A stretch of 64,000 bases of DNA from Protaetiibacter intestinalis. Its GTDB lineage: Bacteria; Actinomycetota; Actinomycetes; Actinomycetales; Microbacteriaceae. The position numbers were made by a program, and so were the translations under genes. The notes under the pieces are model-generated. The model had not been told where the DNA came from. It worked only from the letters and a program-made list of their open reading frames with translations, and ran no database searches. Below, in pieces: positions 19,867 through 32,307 of this stretch. Position 1 is the stretch's first letter. Each line of letters begins with the position of its first letter. The DNA lies in the NCBI RefSeq assembly GCF_003627075.1, contig NZ_CP032630.1, positions 2,728,001-2,792,000 of the forward strand. Reading direction: 5' to 3'.

Positions 19867-21324
19867 TCAGTCGGCGTGGTCGCCGGACTCCCACACGGGC
19901 GCGACCTTGTTGATCGCGTCGCCCACGACGTGCACGCGCAGGTCGTTCGTGGAGCCCGGGATGCCGGGAGGGGATCCCGAGATCACGACGACCTTGTCGC
20001 CGAGGCCCGCGAGCTTGTTCTCGAGCAGCACGGTGTCGACCTGGGCGTACATGGCGTCGGTGTGCGTGACGCGCTCGACCTTGAACGACTCGATGCCCCA
20101 CGTGAGGTTCATGCGGCGACGGATCGATTCCTCGGGCGTGAAGGCCTTCATCGGGATGCGGAACCGCAAGCGCGACATGCGGCGCGCCGAGTCGCCCGAC
20201 TCGGTGAAGACGCACACGTACTTCGCCTCGACGAAGGAGGCGACCTCCGCGGCCGCGAGCGTGATCGCGCCGCCCTGGGTGCGCGGCTTCGTGCCGAGCG
20301 GGGCGATGCGCTCGAGGCCGTGGTCCTCGGTGGACTCGATGATGCGCGCCATGGTCTGCACCGTCACGACCGGGTACTCGCCGACGCTCGTCTCGCCGGA
20401 GAGCATCACGGCATCCGCACCGTCGAGCACCGCGTTCGCGACGTCGGACGCCTCGGCACGGGTCGGCACGGGCGAGTGGGTCATCGACTCGAGCATCTGC
20501 GTCGCGACGATGACGGGCTTCGCCATGCGACGGCACAGCTCCACGGCGCGCTTCTGCACGACCGGCACCGCCTCGAGCGGCAGCTCGACGGCGAGGTCGC
20601 CGCGGGCGACCATGATGCCGTCGAAGGCGTCGATGATCTCCTCGAGGGCGTCGACCGCCTGCGGCTTCTCGATCTTCGCGATGACGGGGATCTTGCGCCC
20701 CTCCTCGGCCATGATCTCGTGCACGCGCGTGATGTCGCGGGCGTCGCGCACGAACGACAGCGCGATGTAGTCGGCGCCGAGGGCGAGGCCCCAGCGCAGG
20801 TCGGCCTCGTCCTTCTCGGACAGCGCCGGCACGTTGACCGCCACGCCGGGCAGGTTGATGCCCTTGTTGTTGGAGACGGGGCCCGCCACGACGACCTCGG
20901 TGCGCACGCGCACGCCGTCGGTGTCGAGCACGCGCACCTTGACCTTGCCGTCGTCGATCAGCAGGAAGTCGCCCGGCTTCACGTCCTGGGGCAGGCCCTT
21001 GAAGGTCGTGCCGACGAGCTCCTTGGTGCCCTCGACCTCCTCCGTGGTGATCGTGAAGATGTCGCCGACGCCGAGCTCGTGCGGGCCGGCGGCGAACTTG
21101 CCGAGGCGGATCTTCGGCCCCTGCAGGTCGACGAGCACGGCGACCGGCTGGCCCGCGTCGTCGGCGGCCCGACGCACGTTCGCGTAGACCTCCTCGTGCA
21201 CCTCGTAGCTGCCGTGGCTGAGGTTCATCCGGGCGACGTTGACGCCCGCCTCGATGATGGCGCGGAGGTTCTCGTAGGACGACGTGGCAGGACCCAGCGT
21301 CGCGACGATCTTGGCTCGTCTCAT
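19867..21324 (-). CDS. pyk: Pyruvate kinase
   Basis: Pyruvate kinase converts phosphoenolpyruvate and ADP to pyruvate and ATP, the last step of glycolysis. The 485-aa protein begins MRRAKIVATLGPATSS, has the substrate-binding MNLSHGSYE, the catalytic lysine region IPVIAKIEKPQAVD and the active-site helix MARGDLAVELP followed by VIVATQMLESM. The C-terminal allosteric domain (about 350-485) is complete. A ribosome site GAAGGAA lies just before the ATG. It follows gltD by 42 bp and is probably the last gene of that run, ending at the palindromic element. Confidence 0.97.
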   Translation of the reverse strand: MRRAKIVATLGPATSSYENLRAIIEAGVNVARMNLSHGSYEVHEEVYANVRRAADDAGQPVAVLVDLQGPKIRLGKFAAGPHELGVGDIFTITTEEVEGTKELVGTTFKGLPQDVKPGDFLLIDDGKVKVRVLDTDGVRVRTEVVVAGPVSNNKGINLPGVAVNVPALSEKDEADLRWGLALGADYIALSFVRDARDITRVHEIMAEEGRKIPVIAKIEKPQAVDALEEIIDAFDGIMVARGDLAVELPLEAVPVVQKRAVELCRRMAKPVIVATQMLESMTHSPVPTRAEASDVANAVLDGADAVMLSGETSVGEYPVVTVQTMARIIESTEDHGLERIAPLGTKPRTQGGAITLAAAEVASFVEAKYVCVFTESGDSARRMSRLRFRIPMKAFTPEESIRRRMNLTWGIESFKVERVTHTDAMYAQVDTVLLENKLAGLGDKVVVISGSPPGIPGSTNDLRVHVVGDAINKVAPVWESGDHAD

Positions 21325-21366
21325 GATTCCTTCAGTGTTTCGGGTGGTGGCGGATTCGGCGCCGGC

Positions 21367-22824
21367 TCAGAGGCCGATGCCGCGGTCGGTGGGGCGCACG
21401 GGGAACGGCAGCTGCGTGTCGCCCTCGAGGTAGCGGTCGACGGCGGATGCCACGGCGCGGCCCTCGGCGATCGCCCAGACGATGAGCGACTGGCCGCGGC
21501 CCGCGTCGCCCGCCACGAACACCCCGGGCTCGCTCGTGGCGTACTGCGCGTCGCGCGTGACGTTGCCGCGGGCGTCGAACGGCGTCCGCAGCTGGTCGCT
21601 GAGGGCGTCCTGCTCGGGACCGGTGAAGCCCATGGCGATGAGCACGAGGTCGGCGGGGATCTCGCGCTCGGTGCCCGACTTCGGCACGCGGCGGCCGTCG
21701 AGGTACTCGGTCTCGGCGACGCGCAGCGCGCGCACCTCGCCCGCCTCGTTGCCGAGGAACTCGACCGTGGAGGCGAGGAAGACGCGCTCGCCGCCCTCCT
21801 CGTGGGCGCTCGACACCTCGAACACCGTCGGGGTCATGGGCCACGGCTGGTGCTCGGGACGGTCGACGGGCGGCTGGTAGCCGATCGCGAGGTTCGTGAC
21901 GCTCAGCGCGCCCTGACGGTGCGCGGTGCCGATGCAGTCGGCCCCCGTGTCGCCGCCGCCGATGACGATGACGTGCTTGCCGTGCGCGTCGATCTGGCCG
22001 GGCACGGTATCACCCGCGACGACCTTGTTCTGCTGCACGAGGTAGTCCATCGCGAAGTGCACGCCCATGAGGTCGCGGCCCGGGATGGGCAGCTCGCGCG
22101 GCACGGTCGCGCCGGTGGCGATGACGACCGCGTCGTAGCGCTCCTTGAGCTCGGCCCACGAGATGTCGACGCCGATCTCGACGCCCGCACGGAAGCGGGT
22201 GCCCTCGGCCTGCATCTGGGCGAGGCGCTGCTCGATCTGGCGCTTCTCCATCTTGAAGTCCGGGATGCCGTAGCGCAGCAGGCCGCCGATGCGGTCGTCG
22301 CGCTCGTAGACGGCGACCGTGTGGCCCGCGCGCGTGAGCTGCTGGGCGGCGGCGAGGCCCGCGGGGCCCGAGCCGACCACGGCGACCGTCTTGCCGGTGA
22401 GGCGCTCCGGCGGATGCGGCTGCACCCATCCGCTCTGGAAGGCCTGGTCGATGATCGACACCTCGACCTGCTTGATCGTCACGGGCGGCTGGTTGATGCC
22501 GAGCACGCACGCCGACTCGCAGGGCGCGGGGCACAGGCGCCCGGTGAACTCCGGGAAGTTGTTCGTCGCGTGCAGGCGCTCGATGGCCTGACGGCCCTCC
22601 CCGCGCCAGGTGAGGTCGTTCCACTCGGGGATCAGGTTGCCGAGCGGGCAGCCCTGGTGGCAGAACGGCACGCCGCAGTCCATGCAGCGGCCCGCCTGGC
22701 GGCGCAGCTGGGTGCGGTCCTGGTCCTCGTAGACCTCTTTCCAGTCCATGATGCGCACGGCGACCGGCCGGCGCTGCGGGAGCTCGCGCTCCTGGACCTT
22801 GAGGAATCCCTTCGGGTCGGCCAT
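21367..22824 (-). CDS. gltD: Glutamate synthase small subunit
   Basis: GltD supplies electrons from NADPH through FAD to the large subunit, which makes two glutamates from glutamine and 2-oxoglutarate. The 485-aa protein has the N-terminal iron-sulfur cysteines Cys47, Cys50, Cys55, Cys59 and a second set at 98, 102 and 106. The FAD loop VVGSGPAGLAAAQQL is at about 149-163, the NADPH loop GGGDTGADC near 290, and the C-terminal FAD contact VFVAGDAGRGQSL near 440. The ATG is two bases after the gltB stop, so the subunits are co-translated. Confidence 0.97.
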   Translation of the reverse strand: MADPKGFLKVQERELPQRRPVAVRIMDWKEVYEDQDRTQLRRQAGRCMDCGVPFCHQGCPLGNLIPEWNDLTWRGEGRQAIERLHATNNFPEFTGRLCPAPCESACVLGINQPPVTIKQVEVSIIDQAFQSGWVQPHPPERLTGKTVAVVGSGPAGLAAAQQLTRAGHTVAVYERDDRIGGLLRYGIPDFKMEKRQIEQRLAQMQAEGTRFRAGVEIGVDISWAELKERYDAVVIATGATVPRELPIPGRDLMGVHFAMDYLVQQNKVVAGDTVPGQIDAHGKHVIVIGGGDTGADCIGTAHRQGALSVTNLAIGYQPPVDRPEHQPWPMTPTVFEVSSAHEEGGERVFLASTVEFLGNEAGEVRALRVAETEYLDGRRVPKSGTEREIPADLVLIAMGFTGPEQDALSDQLRTPFDARGNVTRDAQYATSEPGVFVAGDAGRGQSLIVWAIAEGRAVASAVDRYLEGDTQLPFPVRPTDRGIGL

Positions 22825-22826
22825 GG

Positions 22827-25800
22827 TCAGCCCCCCGTCACTTCGAGGATGCGACTCCAGACGATCTCACCGTCGGGGTCGAGTCCCTCGTCGGCCGCCT
22901 GGCGACGGGTCTCGAGCACCGCGGCGTAGTTGCGCGGCAGCACCTTCACGAAGGCGGACATGGTCTCCTCGATGTTCTCCAGCATCCGCTTCGCGAGGGC
23001 GGAGTCGGTCTCGGCGACGTGCTTCTCGAGCAGGTCGGTCACGATCGCGACGTCGGCGGATTCGAGCGGCAGCAGTTCGAGCTCGCCGCTCGCGAGCGAC
23101 TCGCGGTTGACGCGCTCGGGCCGCAGCTCGTACACGTAGGCGGTGCCGCCCGACATGCCGGCGCCGAGGTTGCGTCCGGTGCCGCCGAGGATGACGGCGA
23201 GCCCACCGGTCATGTACTCGAGCGCGTGGTCGCCCACACCCTCGACGACGGCCGTGGCTCCCGAGTTGCGCACCAGGAACCGCTCCCCCACGACGCCGCG
23301 GATGAAGATCGAGCCGCGGGTGGCCCCGTAGCCGATGACGTTGCCGGCGATGACGTTGCGCTCGGCCGGGAACACCGCACCGCGCGGCGGACGCACGACG
23401 ATCTGGCCGCCCGAGAGCCCCTTGCCGACGTAGTCGTTGGTGTCGCCCTCGAGGCGCAGCGTGATGCCGTGCGGCATGAACGCGCCGAGCGACTGGCCGG
23501 CCGAGCCGTTGAGGGTCACCTGGATGGTGCCCTCCGGCAGGCCGTGCTCACCGTGGCGCTTCGTGACCTCGTGGCCGAGCATCGTGCCGACGGCCCGCTC
23601 GGTGTTCTTGATGGCCAGCTCGAGCTCGATCGGCGTGCCGTGCTCGAGCGCGTCGGCGGCGAGGCGGATGAGCTCCTGGTCGAAGTGCTTCTCGAGCTCG
23701 TGCTCCTGGCCGCGACGGTTGCCCCGCGGCTCGTCCTCGGGGAACTCCGGGCCGACCAGCACGGGCGTGAGGTCGAGGCCGTCGGCCTTCCAGTGCTGCA
23801 CGGCGCGGTCGACGTCGAGCAGCTCCGAGTGTCCGATCGCCTCGTCGAGCGAGCGGAAGCCGAGCTCGGCGAGGTACTCGCGCACCTCCTGCGCGAGGAA
23901 CTCGAAGAACGTCTCCACGAACTCCGGCTTGCCGCTGAAACGCGCACGCAGCTCGGGGTTCTGGGTCGCCACGCCCACCGGACAGGTGTCGAGGTGGCAC
24001 ACGCGCATGAGGATGCAGCCCGAGACGACGAGCGGCGCCGTCGCGAAGCCGTACTCCTCGGCGCCCAGCAGCGCCGCGATCACGACGTCGCGCCCGGTCT
24101 TCATCTGCCCGTCGACCTGCACGACCACGCGGTCGCGCATGCCGTTGAGCATGAGGGTCTGCTGCGTCTCGGCGAGGCCGATCTCCCACGGCGTGCCCGC
24201 GTGCTTGAGCGAGTTGAGCGGGGAGGCGCCCGTGCCGCCGTCGTGGCCCGAGACGAGCACGACATCCGCCAGCGCCTTCGTGACACCCGCCGCGACGGCG
24301 CCGATGCCCGACTGGCTCACGAGCTTGACGTGCACGCGGGCCGAGGGGTTCGCGCGCTTGACGTCGAAGATGAGCTGCTTGAGGTCCTCGATCGAGTAGA
24401 TGTCGTGGTGCGGCGGCGGCGAGATGAGGCCCACGCCGGGGGTCGAGTGACGCGTGCGCGCGACCCACGGGTACACCTTGGTGGCCATGAGCTGGCCGCC
24501 CTCGCCGGGCTTGGCACCCTGCGCCATCTTGATCTGGATGTCGGTGGCGTTGGTGAGGTAGAGGCTCGTCACGCCGAACCGGCCGGAGGCGACCTGCTTG
24601 ATCCGGCTGCGGCGGGCCGGGTCGAGCAGACGGTCGACGTCCTCGCCGCCCTCGCCCGTGTTGGAGCGGCCGCCGATGCGGTTCATGGCGATCGCGAGGG
24701 TCTCGTGGGCTTCCTTGGAGATCGAGCCGTAGCTCATCGCGCCGGTGTTGAAGCGCTCGATGATCGACGAGATCGGCTCGACCTCGTCGATCGGCACCGC
24801 GGGGCGCTCCCCGTTCTTGATGCGGAACAGGCCGCGCAGCGTCATGAGGCGCTCCGCCTGCTCGTCGACCGACTTCGTGTACTCGCGGAACACGTCGAAG
24901 CGGCGGGCGCGCGTGGAGTGCTGCAGCTTGAAGACCGTCTCGGGGCTGAACAGGTGCGGCGGGCCCTCGCGGCGCCACTGGTACTCGCCGCCCGTCTCGA
25001 GCCGCTCGTGCACCTTCTCGCCCGCGTTCTCGGGGTAGGCGCTCGTGTGGCGGATGAGGTTCTCGGCCGCGATGACGTCGATGCCGACCCCGCCGAGCAG
25101 CGTCGTCGTGCCGGTGAAGTAGCGGTCGACGAACTCCTGGCTGAGACCGACCGCCTCGAAGGCCTGGGCGCCCGCGTAGGAGCCGATGACCGAGATGCCC
25201 ATCTTGGACATGATCTTCAGCACGCCCTTGCCGAGCGCCTTGATGAGGTTCTTGACCGCCTTCTCCGGCGTGATGCCCGTGATGAAGCCCGTCGCGACGA
25301 GCTGCTCCGCGGTCTCCATCGCGAGGTAGGGGTTGATCGCCGAGGCGCCGTAGCCGAGCAGCAGCGCGGCGTGGTGCACCTCGCGGGCGTCGCCCGTCTC
25401 CACGATGATGCCCACCTGCATCCGCGTCTCCTGGCGGATGAGGTGGTGGTGGACGGCCGCGAGCATGAGCAGCGACGGGATGGGCGCGAGGTCCTTGTTG
25501 GAGTCGCGGTCCGAGAGCACGAGGAACTGCGCCCCCGCCTCGATGGCCGCGTCGGCCTCCGCGCACATCGCCTCGATGCGGTTCTGCATCGCGTCGTCGC
25601 CCGCGTCGAAGCGGTAGAGACCCCGGATGGTGTGCGTGAGGCGCTTGCCGTCCTCGGAGCCGATGCGGATGATCTTCGCGAGCTCGTCGTTGCCGATCAC
25701 CGGGAAGTCGAGCACGATCTGGCGGGCGTGCTCGGGCGTCGCCGCCAGCAGGTTGCGCTCGGGGCCGAGGCCCAGCCGCATCGAGGTGACGACCTCTTCG

Positions 25801-27431
25801 CGGATCGAGTCGAGCGGCGGGTTGGTGACCTGCGCGAACGCCTGGGTGAAGTAGTCGAAGATGAGGCGCGGACGGTCCGAGAGCACGGCGATGGGCGTGT
25901 CGGAGCCCATCGCGCCGAGCGGCTCGGCGCCGTTCTGCGCCATCGGGGTGAGGAGGATGCGCACCTCCTCCTCGGTGTAGCCGAAGGTGCGCTGGCGGCG
26001 CGTGACGGATGCCGCGGTGTGCACGACGTGCTCGCGCGGCGGCAGGTCCTCGAGCTCGATGCGGTTGCGCTCGACCCACTCGGCGTAGGGCTCGGCGGCC
26101 GCGAGCTGCGACTTGATCTCGTCGTCCTCGATGATGCGGCCCTCGACCGTGTCGATGAGGAACATCCGGCCCGGGCGCAGGCGGCCCTTGCGCACGATCT
26201 TGTCGGCCGGGAAGTCGAGCACGCCGATCTCGCTCGCGAGCACGACGAGGCCGTCGTCGGTCACCAGGAAGCGGCCGGGTCGCAGCCCGTTGCGGTCGAG
26301 CGTCGCACCGACGAGCGAGCCGTCGGTGAAGACGAGGGCGGCCGGGCCGTCCCACGGCTCCATGAGCGCCGAGTGGTAGTCGTAGAAGCCGCGGCGGGCC
26401 GGGTCGATGTCGACCTGGTTCTCCCAGGCCTCCGGCACCATCATCATGATCGCGTGCGGCAGGCTGCGGCCGCCGAGCGTCAGCAGCTCGACGACCTCGT
26501 CGAACGAGGCGGAGTCGCTCGCGCCCTCCGAGACGATCGGGAACAGCGGACGCAGGTCGCCGAGGTCCTCGGAGTGCAGCTGCGACTGGCGCGCGCGCAT
26601 CCAGTTGCGGTTGCCCTGCACGGTGTTGATCTCGCCGTTGTGCGCGATCATCCGGAACGGCTGCGCGAGCGGCCACGAGGGGAAGGTGTTGGTGGAGTAC
26701 CGCGAGTGCACGAGGGCGAGCTTCGTGGCGAAGCGCTCGTCCGAGAGGTCGGGGTAGAACGGCTCGAGCTGGAGCGTCGTGACCATGCCCTTGTAGACGA
26801 GGGTGCGGCTCGACAGCGACGGCAGGTAGGAGCCGAGCTCCCGCTCGGCGCGCTTGCGCAGGCGGAAGGTGAGCCGGTCGAGCGCGATGCCCGCGAGCGG
26901 CTTGCCGTCGGCGTCGGTGCGGGCGGAGGTCACGAAGAGCTGCTCGAAGGCCGGCGCGGCCTCGCGCGCGAGCGTGCCGAGGTGCTCGGGGTCGGTCGGC
27001 ACGTCACGCCAGCCGAGCACCTCGAGGCCCTCCTCGACGGCGATCCGGCCGATCGCCTCCTTCTCGGCGGCGCGCTGGGCGTCGTCGAGCGGCAGGAAGG
27101 CCATGCCGACCGCGTAGCGGCCGACCGGCGGCAGTTCGAAGCCCGCTACGGCGCGCAGGAAGGCATCCGGGATCTGGGTGATGATGCCGGCACCGTCACC
27201 CGTGCCGGCGTCGGAGCCGACCGCACCGCGGTGCTCGAGGTGCCGCAGCGCGTCGAGCGCGTTCGTCACGATGTCGTGGCCCGCGGTGCCGCGCAGCGTC
27301 GCCACCATGGCGAGCCCGCAGGCGTCCTTCTCGAACCGCGGGTTGTAGAGGCCCTGGGCGTCGGGGACCGCGCTGAAGCGCCCGAACGGGTCGGGCGAGC
27401 CCGGTGGGGTGGGGGTGTCGTGCTGTGACAT
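22827..27431 (-). CDS. gltB: Glutamate synthase large subunit
   Basis: GltB is the catalytic subunit of NADPH glutamate synthase, 1534 aa, full length. An N-terminal propeptide of 37 residues precedes the nucleophile Cys38 (KDACGLAM) of the class II glutaminase domain (about 38-430). A central domain, an FMN-binding synthase domain with a cysteine cluster in [19 protein letters not shown], and a C-terminal beta-helix domain rich in glycine ([12 protein letters not shown]) follow. The ATG at 27429-27431 has GAGGA upstream; further in-frame extension lacks family similarity. The 112-bp gap to lgt should contain its promoter; no strong hexamer was recognised there. Confidence 0.97.
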   Translation of the reverse strand: MSQHDTPTPPGSPDPFGRFSAVPDAQGLYNPRFEKDACGLAMVATLRGTAGHDIVTNALDALRHLEHRGAVGSDAGTGDGAGIITQIPDAFLRAVAGFELPPVGRYAVGMAFLPLDDAQRAAEKEAIGRIAVEEGLEVLGWRDVPTDPEHLGTLAREAAPAFEQLFVTSARTDADGKPLAGIALDRLTFRLRKRAERELGSYLPSLSSRTLVYKGMVTTLQLEPFYPDLSDERFATKLALVHSRYSTNTFPSWPLAQPFRMIAHNGEINTVQGNRNWMRARQSQLHSEDLGDLRPLFPIVSEGASDSASFDEVVELLTLGGRSLPHAIMMMVPEAWENQVDIDPARRGFYDYHSALMEPWDGPAALVFTDGSLVGATLDRNGLRPGRFLVTDDGLVVLASEIGVLDFPADKIVRKGRLRPGRMFLIDTVEGRIIEDDEIKSQLAAAEPYAEWVERNRIELEDLPPREHVVHTAASVTRRQRTFGYTEEEVRILLTPMAQNGAEPLGAMGSDTPIAVLSDRPRLIFDYFTQAFAQVTNPPLDSIREEVVTSMRLGLGPERNLLAATPEHARQIVLDFPVIGNDELAKIIRIGSEDGKRLTHTIRGLYRFDAGDDAMQNRIEAMCAEADAAIEAGAQFLVLSDRDSNKDLAPIPSLLMLAAVHHHLIRQETRMQVGIIVETGDAREVHHAALLLGYGASAINPYLAMETAEQLVATGFITGITPEKAVKNLIKALGKGVLKIMSKMGISVIGSYAGAQAFEAVGLSQEFVDRYFTGTTTLLGGVGIDVIAAENLIRHTSAYPENAGEKVHERLETGGEYQWRREGPPHLFSPETVFKLQHSTRARRFDVFREYTKSVDEQAERLMTLRGLFRIKNGERPAVPIDEVEPISSIIERFNTGAMSYGSISKEAHETLAIAMNRIGGRSNTGEGGEDVDRLLDPARRSRIKQVASGRFGVTSLYLTNATDIQIKMAQGAKPGEGGQLMATKVYPWVARTRHSTPGVGLISPPPHHDIYSIEDLKQLIFDVKRANPSARVHVKLVSQSGIGAVAAGVTKALADVVLVSGHDGGTGASPLNSLKHAGTPWEIGLAETQQTLMLNGMRDRVVVQVDGQMKTGRDVVIAALLGAEEYGFATAPLVVSGCILMRVCHLDTCPVGVATQNPELRARFSGKPEFVETFFEFLAQEVREYLAELGFRSLDEAIGHSELLDVDRAVQHWKADGLDLTPVLVGPEFPEDEPRGNRRGQEHELEKHFDQELIRLAADALEHGTPIELELAIKNTERAVGTMLGHEVTKRHGEHGLPEGTIQVTLNGSAGQSLGAFMPHGITLRLEGDTNDYVGKGLSGGQIVVRPPRGAVFPAERNVIAGNVIGYGATRGSIFIRGVVGERFLVRNSGATAVVEGVGDHALEYMTGGLAVILGGTGRNLGAGMSGGTAYVYELRPERVNRESLASGELELLPLESADVAIVTDLLEKHVAETDSALAKRMLENIEETMSAFVKVLPRNYAAVLETRRQAADEGLDPDGEIVWSRILEVTGG

Positions 27432-27543
27432 GTCGACCGTCCTCACAAGGAAGCTGGATGTGGGACGTCGATGTCCCGACGAAGAGAGGGAGATTCCGGA
27501 TCCGCCGTCAGCAGCGGTCCGGTTCGTCGGCGAGGTGCGCGAA

Positions 27544-28626
27544 CTATTTTGTCCGGGTCGAACCGCTTGTGGCGGCAGCTTCGGTGACCTCCGAGGCGCC
27601 ATCGCCCGGCTCGTCCGAATCCGAGTAGGTGTCCTCGGAGTCTACCGCAGCCGCGGACTCGGGTCGGCGCCCCGGCTGGTAGGCGTCCGGCTCGACCCCC
27701 GGGTGACGGCGGGACTGCACGGCGATGATGATGAGGCCGAGCAGGATCGCCCCGAGGGCCGCCCACACGTTCGACCGGATGCCGAGGAAGGTCTCGCTCG
27801 GGTCGAGGCGGATCGACTCGAACCAGCTGCGGCCCACGCCGTACCAGACGAGGTAGAGGCCGAGCACCTTGCCCCACTGCCAGTTGTCGCGGCGGGTGAG
27901 CAGCGGCAGCAGCTTTCCGGGCACGCGGGTGATCTTCTCGGTGACGAGGATGATGAGGACGAAGCCGGCGAGGTTCCAGAGGATCTCGTAGAGGAACGTC
28001 GGGTGGAACAGCACGTCGTCCGGGATGCCCTCGGGGATCGCCGCGTTCGGCCGGTCGATCTCGAGGCCCCACGGGAGGTCGGTGGGCAGGCCGAAGAGCT
28101 CCTGGTTGAACCAGTTGCCGAGCCGACCGAACGCCTGCGCGACGAGGAGCGTCGGCGCGATGGCATCCGCGACCGTCCAGAACCGCAGGCCCGTGATGCG
28201 GCAGCCGATCCACACGCCGAGCGCGCCGAAGATGAGCGCGCCGAAGATGGCGCCGCCGCCCTCCCAGATGGCCCAGATGCTGCCGGAGACGAAGGGGTTC
28301 CACCAGTTCTCGTGGCCCGGGCCGAAGTAGTCGTCCGGGTGGGTGGCCACGTGGTACAGGCGCGCCCCGATGATGCCGAGCACGACGGCCCAGATGCCCA
28401 CGTCGACGATGATCCACGGCTCGGCGCCGCGGCGGGTCAGGCGCCGGTTGGTGAGCAGCACGGCCGCGAAGATGCCGACGATGATGACGATCGCGTACGT
28501 CGTGATGCGCAGCGACAGGCTCGCATCCACCGCGGGGAAGATCGCGTGCAGCCACTCGCCGTAGGGGATGTGCAGCTGCTTCCACTCGGGAGGCGGGCTG
28601 GGGATGCTGATGGGGGCTGCGAACAC
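27544..28626 (-). CDS. lgt: Prolipoprotein diacylglyceryl transferase
   Basis: Lgt transfers diacylglycerol from phosphatidylglycerol to the lipobox cysteine of prolipoproteins, in the plasma membrane. The 360-aa protein has about seven membrane spans, the signature [13 protein letters not shown] at about 167-179, and the conserved arginine in GARLYHV. Residues after about 305 form a long polar tail rich in Asp, Ser and Glu, common in actinobacterial Lgt. The GTG start follows a TAGACT hexamer by 6 nt. Lying after trpA is usual in actinobacteria. A substrate in this window is the lipoprotein at 54864-55892. Confidence 0.96.
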   Translation of the reverse strand: MFAAPISIPSPPPEWKQLHIPYGEWLHAIFPAVDASLSLRITTYAIVIIVGIFAAVLLTNRRLTRRGAEPWIIVDVGIWAVVLGIIGARLYHVATHPDDYFGPGHENWWNPFVSGSIWAIWEGGGAIFGALIFGALGVWIGCRITGLRFWTVADAIAPTLLVAQAFGRLGNWFNQELFGLPTDLPWGLEIDRPNAAIPEGIPDDVLFHPTFLYEILWNLAGFVLIILVTEKITRVPGKLLPLLTRRDNWQWGKVLGLYLVWYGVGRSWFESIRLDPSETFLGIRSNVWAALGAILLGLIIIAVQSRRHPGVEPDAYQPGRRPESAAAVDSEDTYSDSDEPGDGASEVTEAAATSGSTRTK

Positions 28627-28632
28627 GTCGTG

Positions 28633-28638
28633 AGTCTA
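28633..28638 (-). promoter_or_regulatory. -10 hexamer of lgt overlapping the trpA stop
   Basis: TAGACT ends 6 nt before the lgt GTG. The TAG at 28636-28638 is also the trpA stop codon. Confidence 0.55.
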
Positions 28639-29408
28639 CTTTCCCTGGGACAGTGCGGATGCCACCCGGGCGACCCCGGACACGCCGCCCTCGGCGAGGG
28701 CGCCGACGAGCTTGGCGCCCACGATCGCGCCGTCGGCGTAGCTCAGCACCTCGGCGACCTGCTCGGGCGTCGAGATGCCGATGCCGACGCACGCGGCGAT
28801 CGTCTCGGGGCCCGTCGCGCCCGCCGTGCGCAACCGCGCGACGAGCTCACGGGCGCGGGCGTCCACCTGGGCGCGGGCGCCCGTGATGCCCATCGTCGAG
28901 ACGGCGTACACGAAGCCGCGGCTCGCCGCCACGGTGTCGGCGATGCGGGCGTCGGTCGACGAGGGCGCCGCGAGGAACACCCGGTCGAGGCCGGTGCGCT
29001 CGCTCTCGGCGATCCAGTCGGCGGCGGAGTCGGGGGTGATGTCGGGCGTGATGAGGCCCGCTCCCCCGGCGTCGCGCAGCGCGTCGGCGAAACGCGCGAC
29101 GCCGTACTGCACGACGGGGTTCCAGTAGGTCATGACGAGCACGGGGGCGTCCACGCGGCTGCGCACGGCCTCCACGGCGGTGAAAACGTCGCGCACCCGG
29201 AAGCCGTTCGCGAGGGCCTGCTGGGTGGCCTTCTGGATCGCGAGGCCGTCCATCACCGGGTCGGAGTAGGGCAGGCCGAGCTCGAGCGCGTCGACGCCGT
29301 TCTCGACGAGCGCGACGGCCGCGTCGATCGACTCCTCGAGGGTCGGGAAGCCGACCGGCAGGTAGCCGACGAGCGCACCGGAACCGGTGATCGCCGTCGA
29401 GACGCTCG

Positions 29409-29412
<4 letters not shown>
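28636..29412 (-). CDS. trpA: Tryptophan synthase alpha subunit
   Basis: TrpA cleaves indole-3-glycerol phosphate to indole, which is channelled to TrpB. The 258-aa TIM barrel has the catalytic pair Glu44 ([11 protein letters not shown]) and Asp55, and the phosphate-binding segment [10 protein letters not shown] near 215. The GTG start at 29410-29412 overlaps the trpB stop (GTGA); longer readings upstream run into trpB in another frame. Its TAG stop is part of the lgt -10 hexamer. Confidence 0.96.
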
Positions 29413-30634
<1,222 letters not shown>

Positions 30635-30638
<4 letters not shown>

Positions 30639-31411
30639 CCCGCCGCCAGGAAGGTCTCGAGGGTGGCGACCGGGTCGTCTCCCGTCACGAGCGCCTCGCC
30701 GATGAGCACGACGTCGGCACCCGAGGCGCGGTAGTGGGCCACGTCGGCAGGCGAGGACACGGCCGACTCGGCCACCCGGATGACGCCCGCCGGGATCGAG
30801 TCGGCGAGCGTGCCGAACAGGTCGCGGTCGAGCTGGAACGTCGACAGGTCGCGCGCGTTGACGCCCACGACACCCGCACCGATCTCGAGCGCGCGCTCGA
30901 CCTCGGACGCCGAGTGCGCCTCGACGAGCGCCGTCATGCCGAGCTGGCCGATGAGCTCGTGGAGCTCCGCGAGCACGGGCTGCTCGAGCGCGGCCACGAT
31001 GAGCAGCACGAGGTCGGCACCCGCGGCGCGCGCCTCGAACACCTGGTACGGCTCGGCGATGAAGTCCTTGCGCAGCACGGGCAGCTCGACGGCCGCGCGC
31101 ACGTCGCGCAGGTCGTCGAGCGATCCGCCGAAGCGGCGCTGCTCGGTGAGCACGCTGATCGCGCTCGCCCCACCGGTCTGGTACGAGACGGCGAGGCCCG
31201 CGGGATCGCGGATCTCGGCGAGCGAACCGCGCGAGGGGCTCGCACGTTTCACCTCGGCGATGATCTTGACGCGCTCGGCGGGCGCGAGCGCCGCATGGGC
31301 GTCACGCGGCGCGGGCGCGGCCAGCGCATCCGCCTCGACCTCGGCGAGACTGCGGGCAGCGCGACGGTCCGAGGCGTCCGCGAGGGCCCCGGCGACGAGT
31401 TCCGAGAGCAC
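30635..31411 (-). CDS. trpC: Indole-3-glycerol phosphate synthase
   Basis: TrpC closes the indole ring from carboxyphenylaminodeoxyribulose phosphate. The 258-aa TIM barrel has the catalytic lysine in [12 protein letters not shown] (about Lys55), VLRKDFI near 115, [10 protein letters not shown] near 182 and the C-terminal phosphate grip [10 protein letters not shown]. It is a single-function TrpC. No trpF is in the window, as expected in actinobacteria where the bifunctional isomerase PriA (a HisA homologue) usually replaces it. The GTG start lies just after the TAG stop of the HGxxPAAW gene. Confidence 0.96.
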
Positions 31412-31412
31412 G

Positions 31413-31643
31413 CTAGTCGTGCACCTTCGCGACGTACTTGGGGCCCTTGACGCCGTAGCCGAGCTTCGCGAGCACCCACCCGACGATGAGACCCACCACG
31501 AGCAGCCCGGCCGACGCCCACACCAGGGCCGGCATGTCGAACCAGAAGAACAGCGTGCCGGCCGCGAAGGCGACGAGCATGATGATCACCGCGACCCACG
31601 CGGCGGGCGAGTGGCCGTGTCCGGGATCGTGCAGGTCGGTCAC
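31413..31643 (-). CDS. HGxxPAAW family small membrane protein
   Basis: This 76-aa protein carries the family's namesake motif HGHSPAAW at about residues 9-16 and two membrane spans at about 17-36 and 40-60, ending [17 protein letters not shown]. The function is unknown. It is characteristic of actinobacterial tryptophan operons, where it lies near trpC as here. The GTG start has AAGGAG upstream. The 70-bp gap before it contains a small CGCGGG/CCCGCG hairpin (31679-31693). Confidence 0.87.
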   Translation of the reverse strand: MTDLHDPGHGHSPAAWVAVIIMLVAFAAGTLFFWFDMPALVWASAGLLVVGLIVGWVLAKLGYGVKGPKYVAKVHD

Positions 31644-31713
31644 TGGGGCTCCTTCTCGAGTGCGCGCGGGCGAGGGCCCGCGGGATGCCCGCGACAGAGC
31701 GGGCGGGGTCAGT

Positions 31714-32304
31714 CTAGCGGGAGGGCGCGGTGGGGTCGTCGCCGTCGCTCAGCGCGTCCCACTCCGCGATGGGGTCGGATGCGACGGCCTCGGTGCGGGT
31801 GCGGCTGTACCGCCGCCCCGCGACGGGCCACCGACGGCCCGTGACGACCACGAGCGCACCGACGAGCGCGACGAGCACACCCAGCACGATCGCGACCGTC
31901 GGCCACGCGGTCGTGCTCGTGGAGGCGACGAGCGCCGCGACCGCCTCGTGCCCGCTCTCCCCGGTGACCTCGGTGATCGCCGAGGCGGAGGAGGCGACCG
32001 GGTCGCCGAGGGTCACCGCGCACACGGCGACGATCGCGGCGCCCACGAGCGCCTCGAGCACGCCGAACACCGCGCGGAACACCGGTCCCGCGAGGGCGAG
32101 CGCCGCGACCACCGCGAGCACGGTGAGCGCGAGCGGCGCGAGGCCCGAGGCCGCCACGTCTCCCCCGACCTGCAGCGGGGCCGGATCGCCGCTCGCGGCC
32201 GTGAACGTGAAGGTGAACCACGGCTGCGACCAGGCCAGCAGCACGAGCCCGGCGAGCACGGCGCTCGCGGCGAGCAGCATCCCCCGCAGACGGGATCCCG
32301 ACAT
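31714..32304 (-). CDS. Trp biosynthesis-associated membrane protein (TIGR02234)
   Basis: This 196-aa protein has four predicted membrane spans (about 9-26, 54-73, 78-97 and 131-152), an extracytoplasmic loop after SQPWFTFTF, and an acidic cytoplasmic tail (SDPIAEWDALSDGDDP). It matches the conserved actinobacterial family found next to trpE; the role is unknown. WSQPWF soon after the first span is the most conserved segment. The ATG follows the trpE stop by three bases. Confidence 0.85.
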   Translation of the reverse strand: MSGSRLRGMLLAASAVLAGLVLLAWSQPWFTFTFTAASGDPAPLQVGGDVAASGLAPLALTVLAVVAALALAGPVFRAVFGVLEALVGAAIVAVCAVTLGDPVASSASAITEVTGESGHEAVAALVASTSTTAWPTVAIVLGVLVALVGALVVVTGRRWPVAGRRYSRTRTEAVASDPIAEWDALSDGDDPTAPSR

Positions 32305-32307
32305 CCG

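Noticed and set aside
23019..27428. A plus-strand frame of about 1470 codons opposite gltB
   Set aside because: The sequence is a compositional artefact opposite a conserved enzyme; it has no recognisable domain.
31679..31693. CGCGGG/CCCGCG hairpin between the two trp-associated membrane protein genes as a terminator
   Set aside because: The stem is 6 bp with a 3-base loop and no T tract, and GC-rich spacers often form such pairs by chance.
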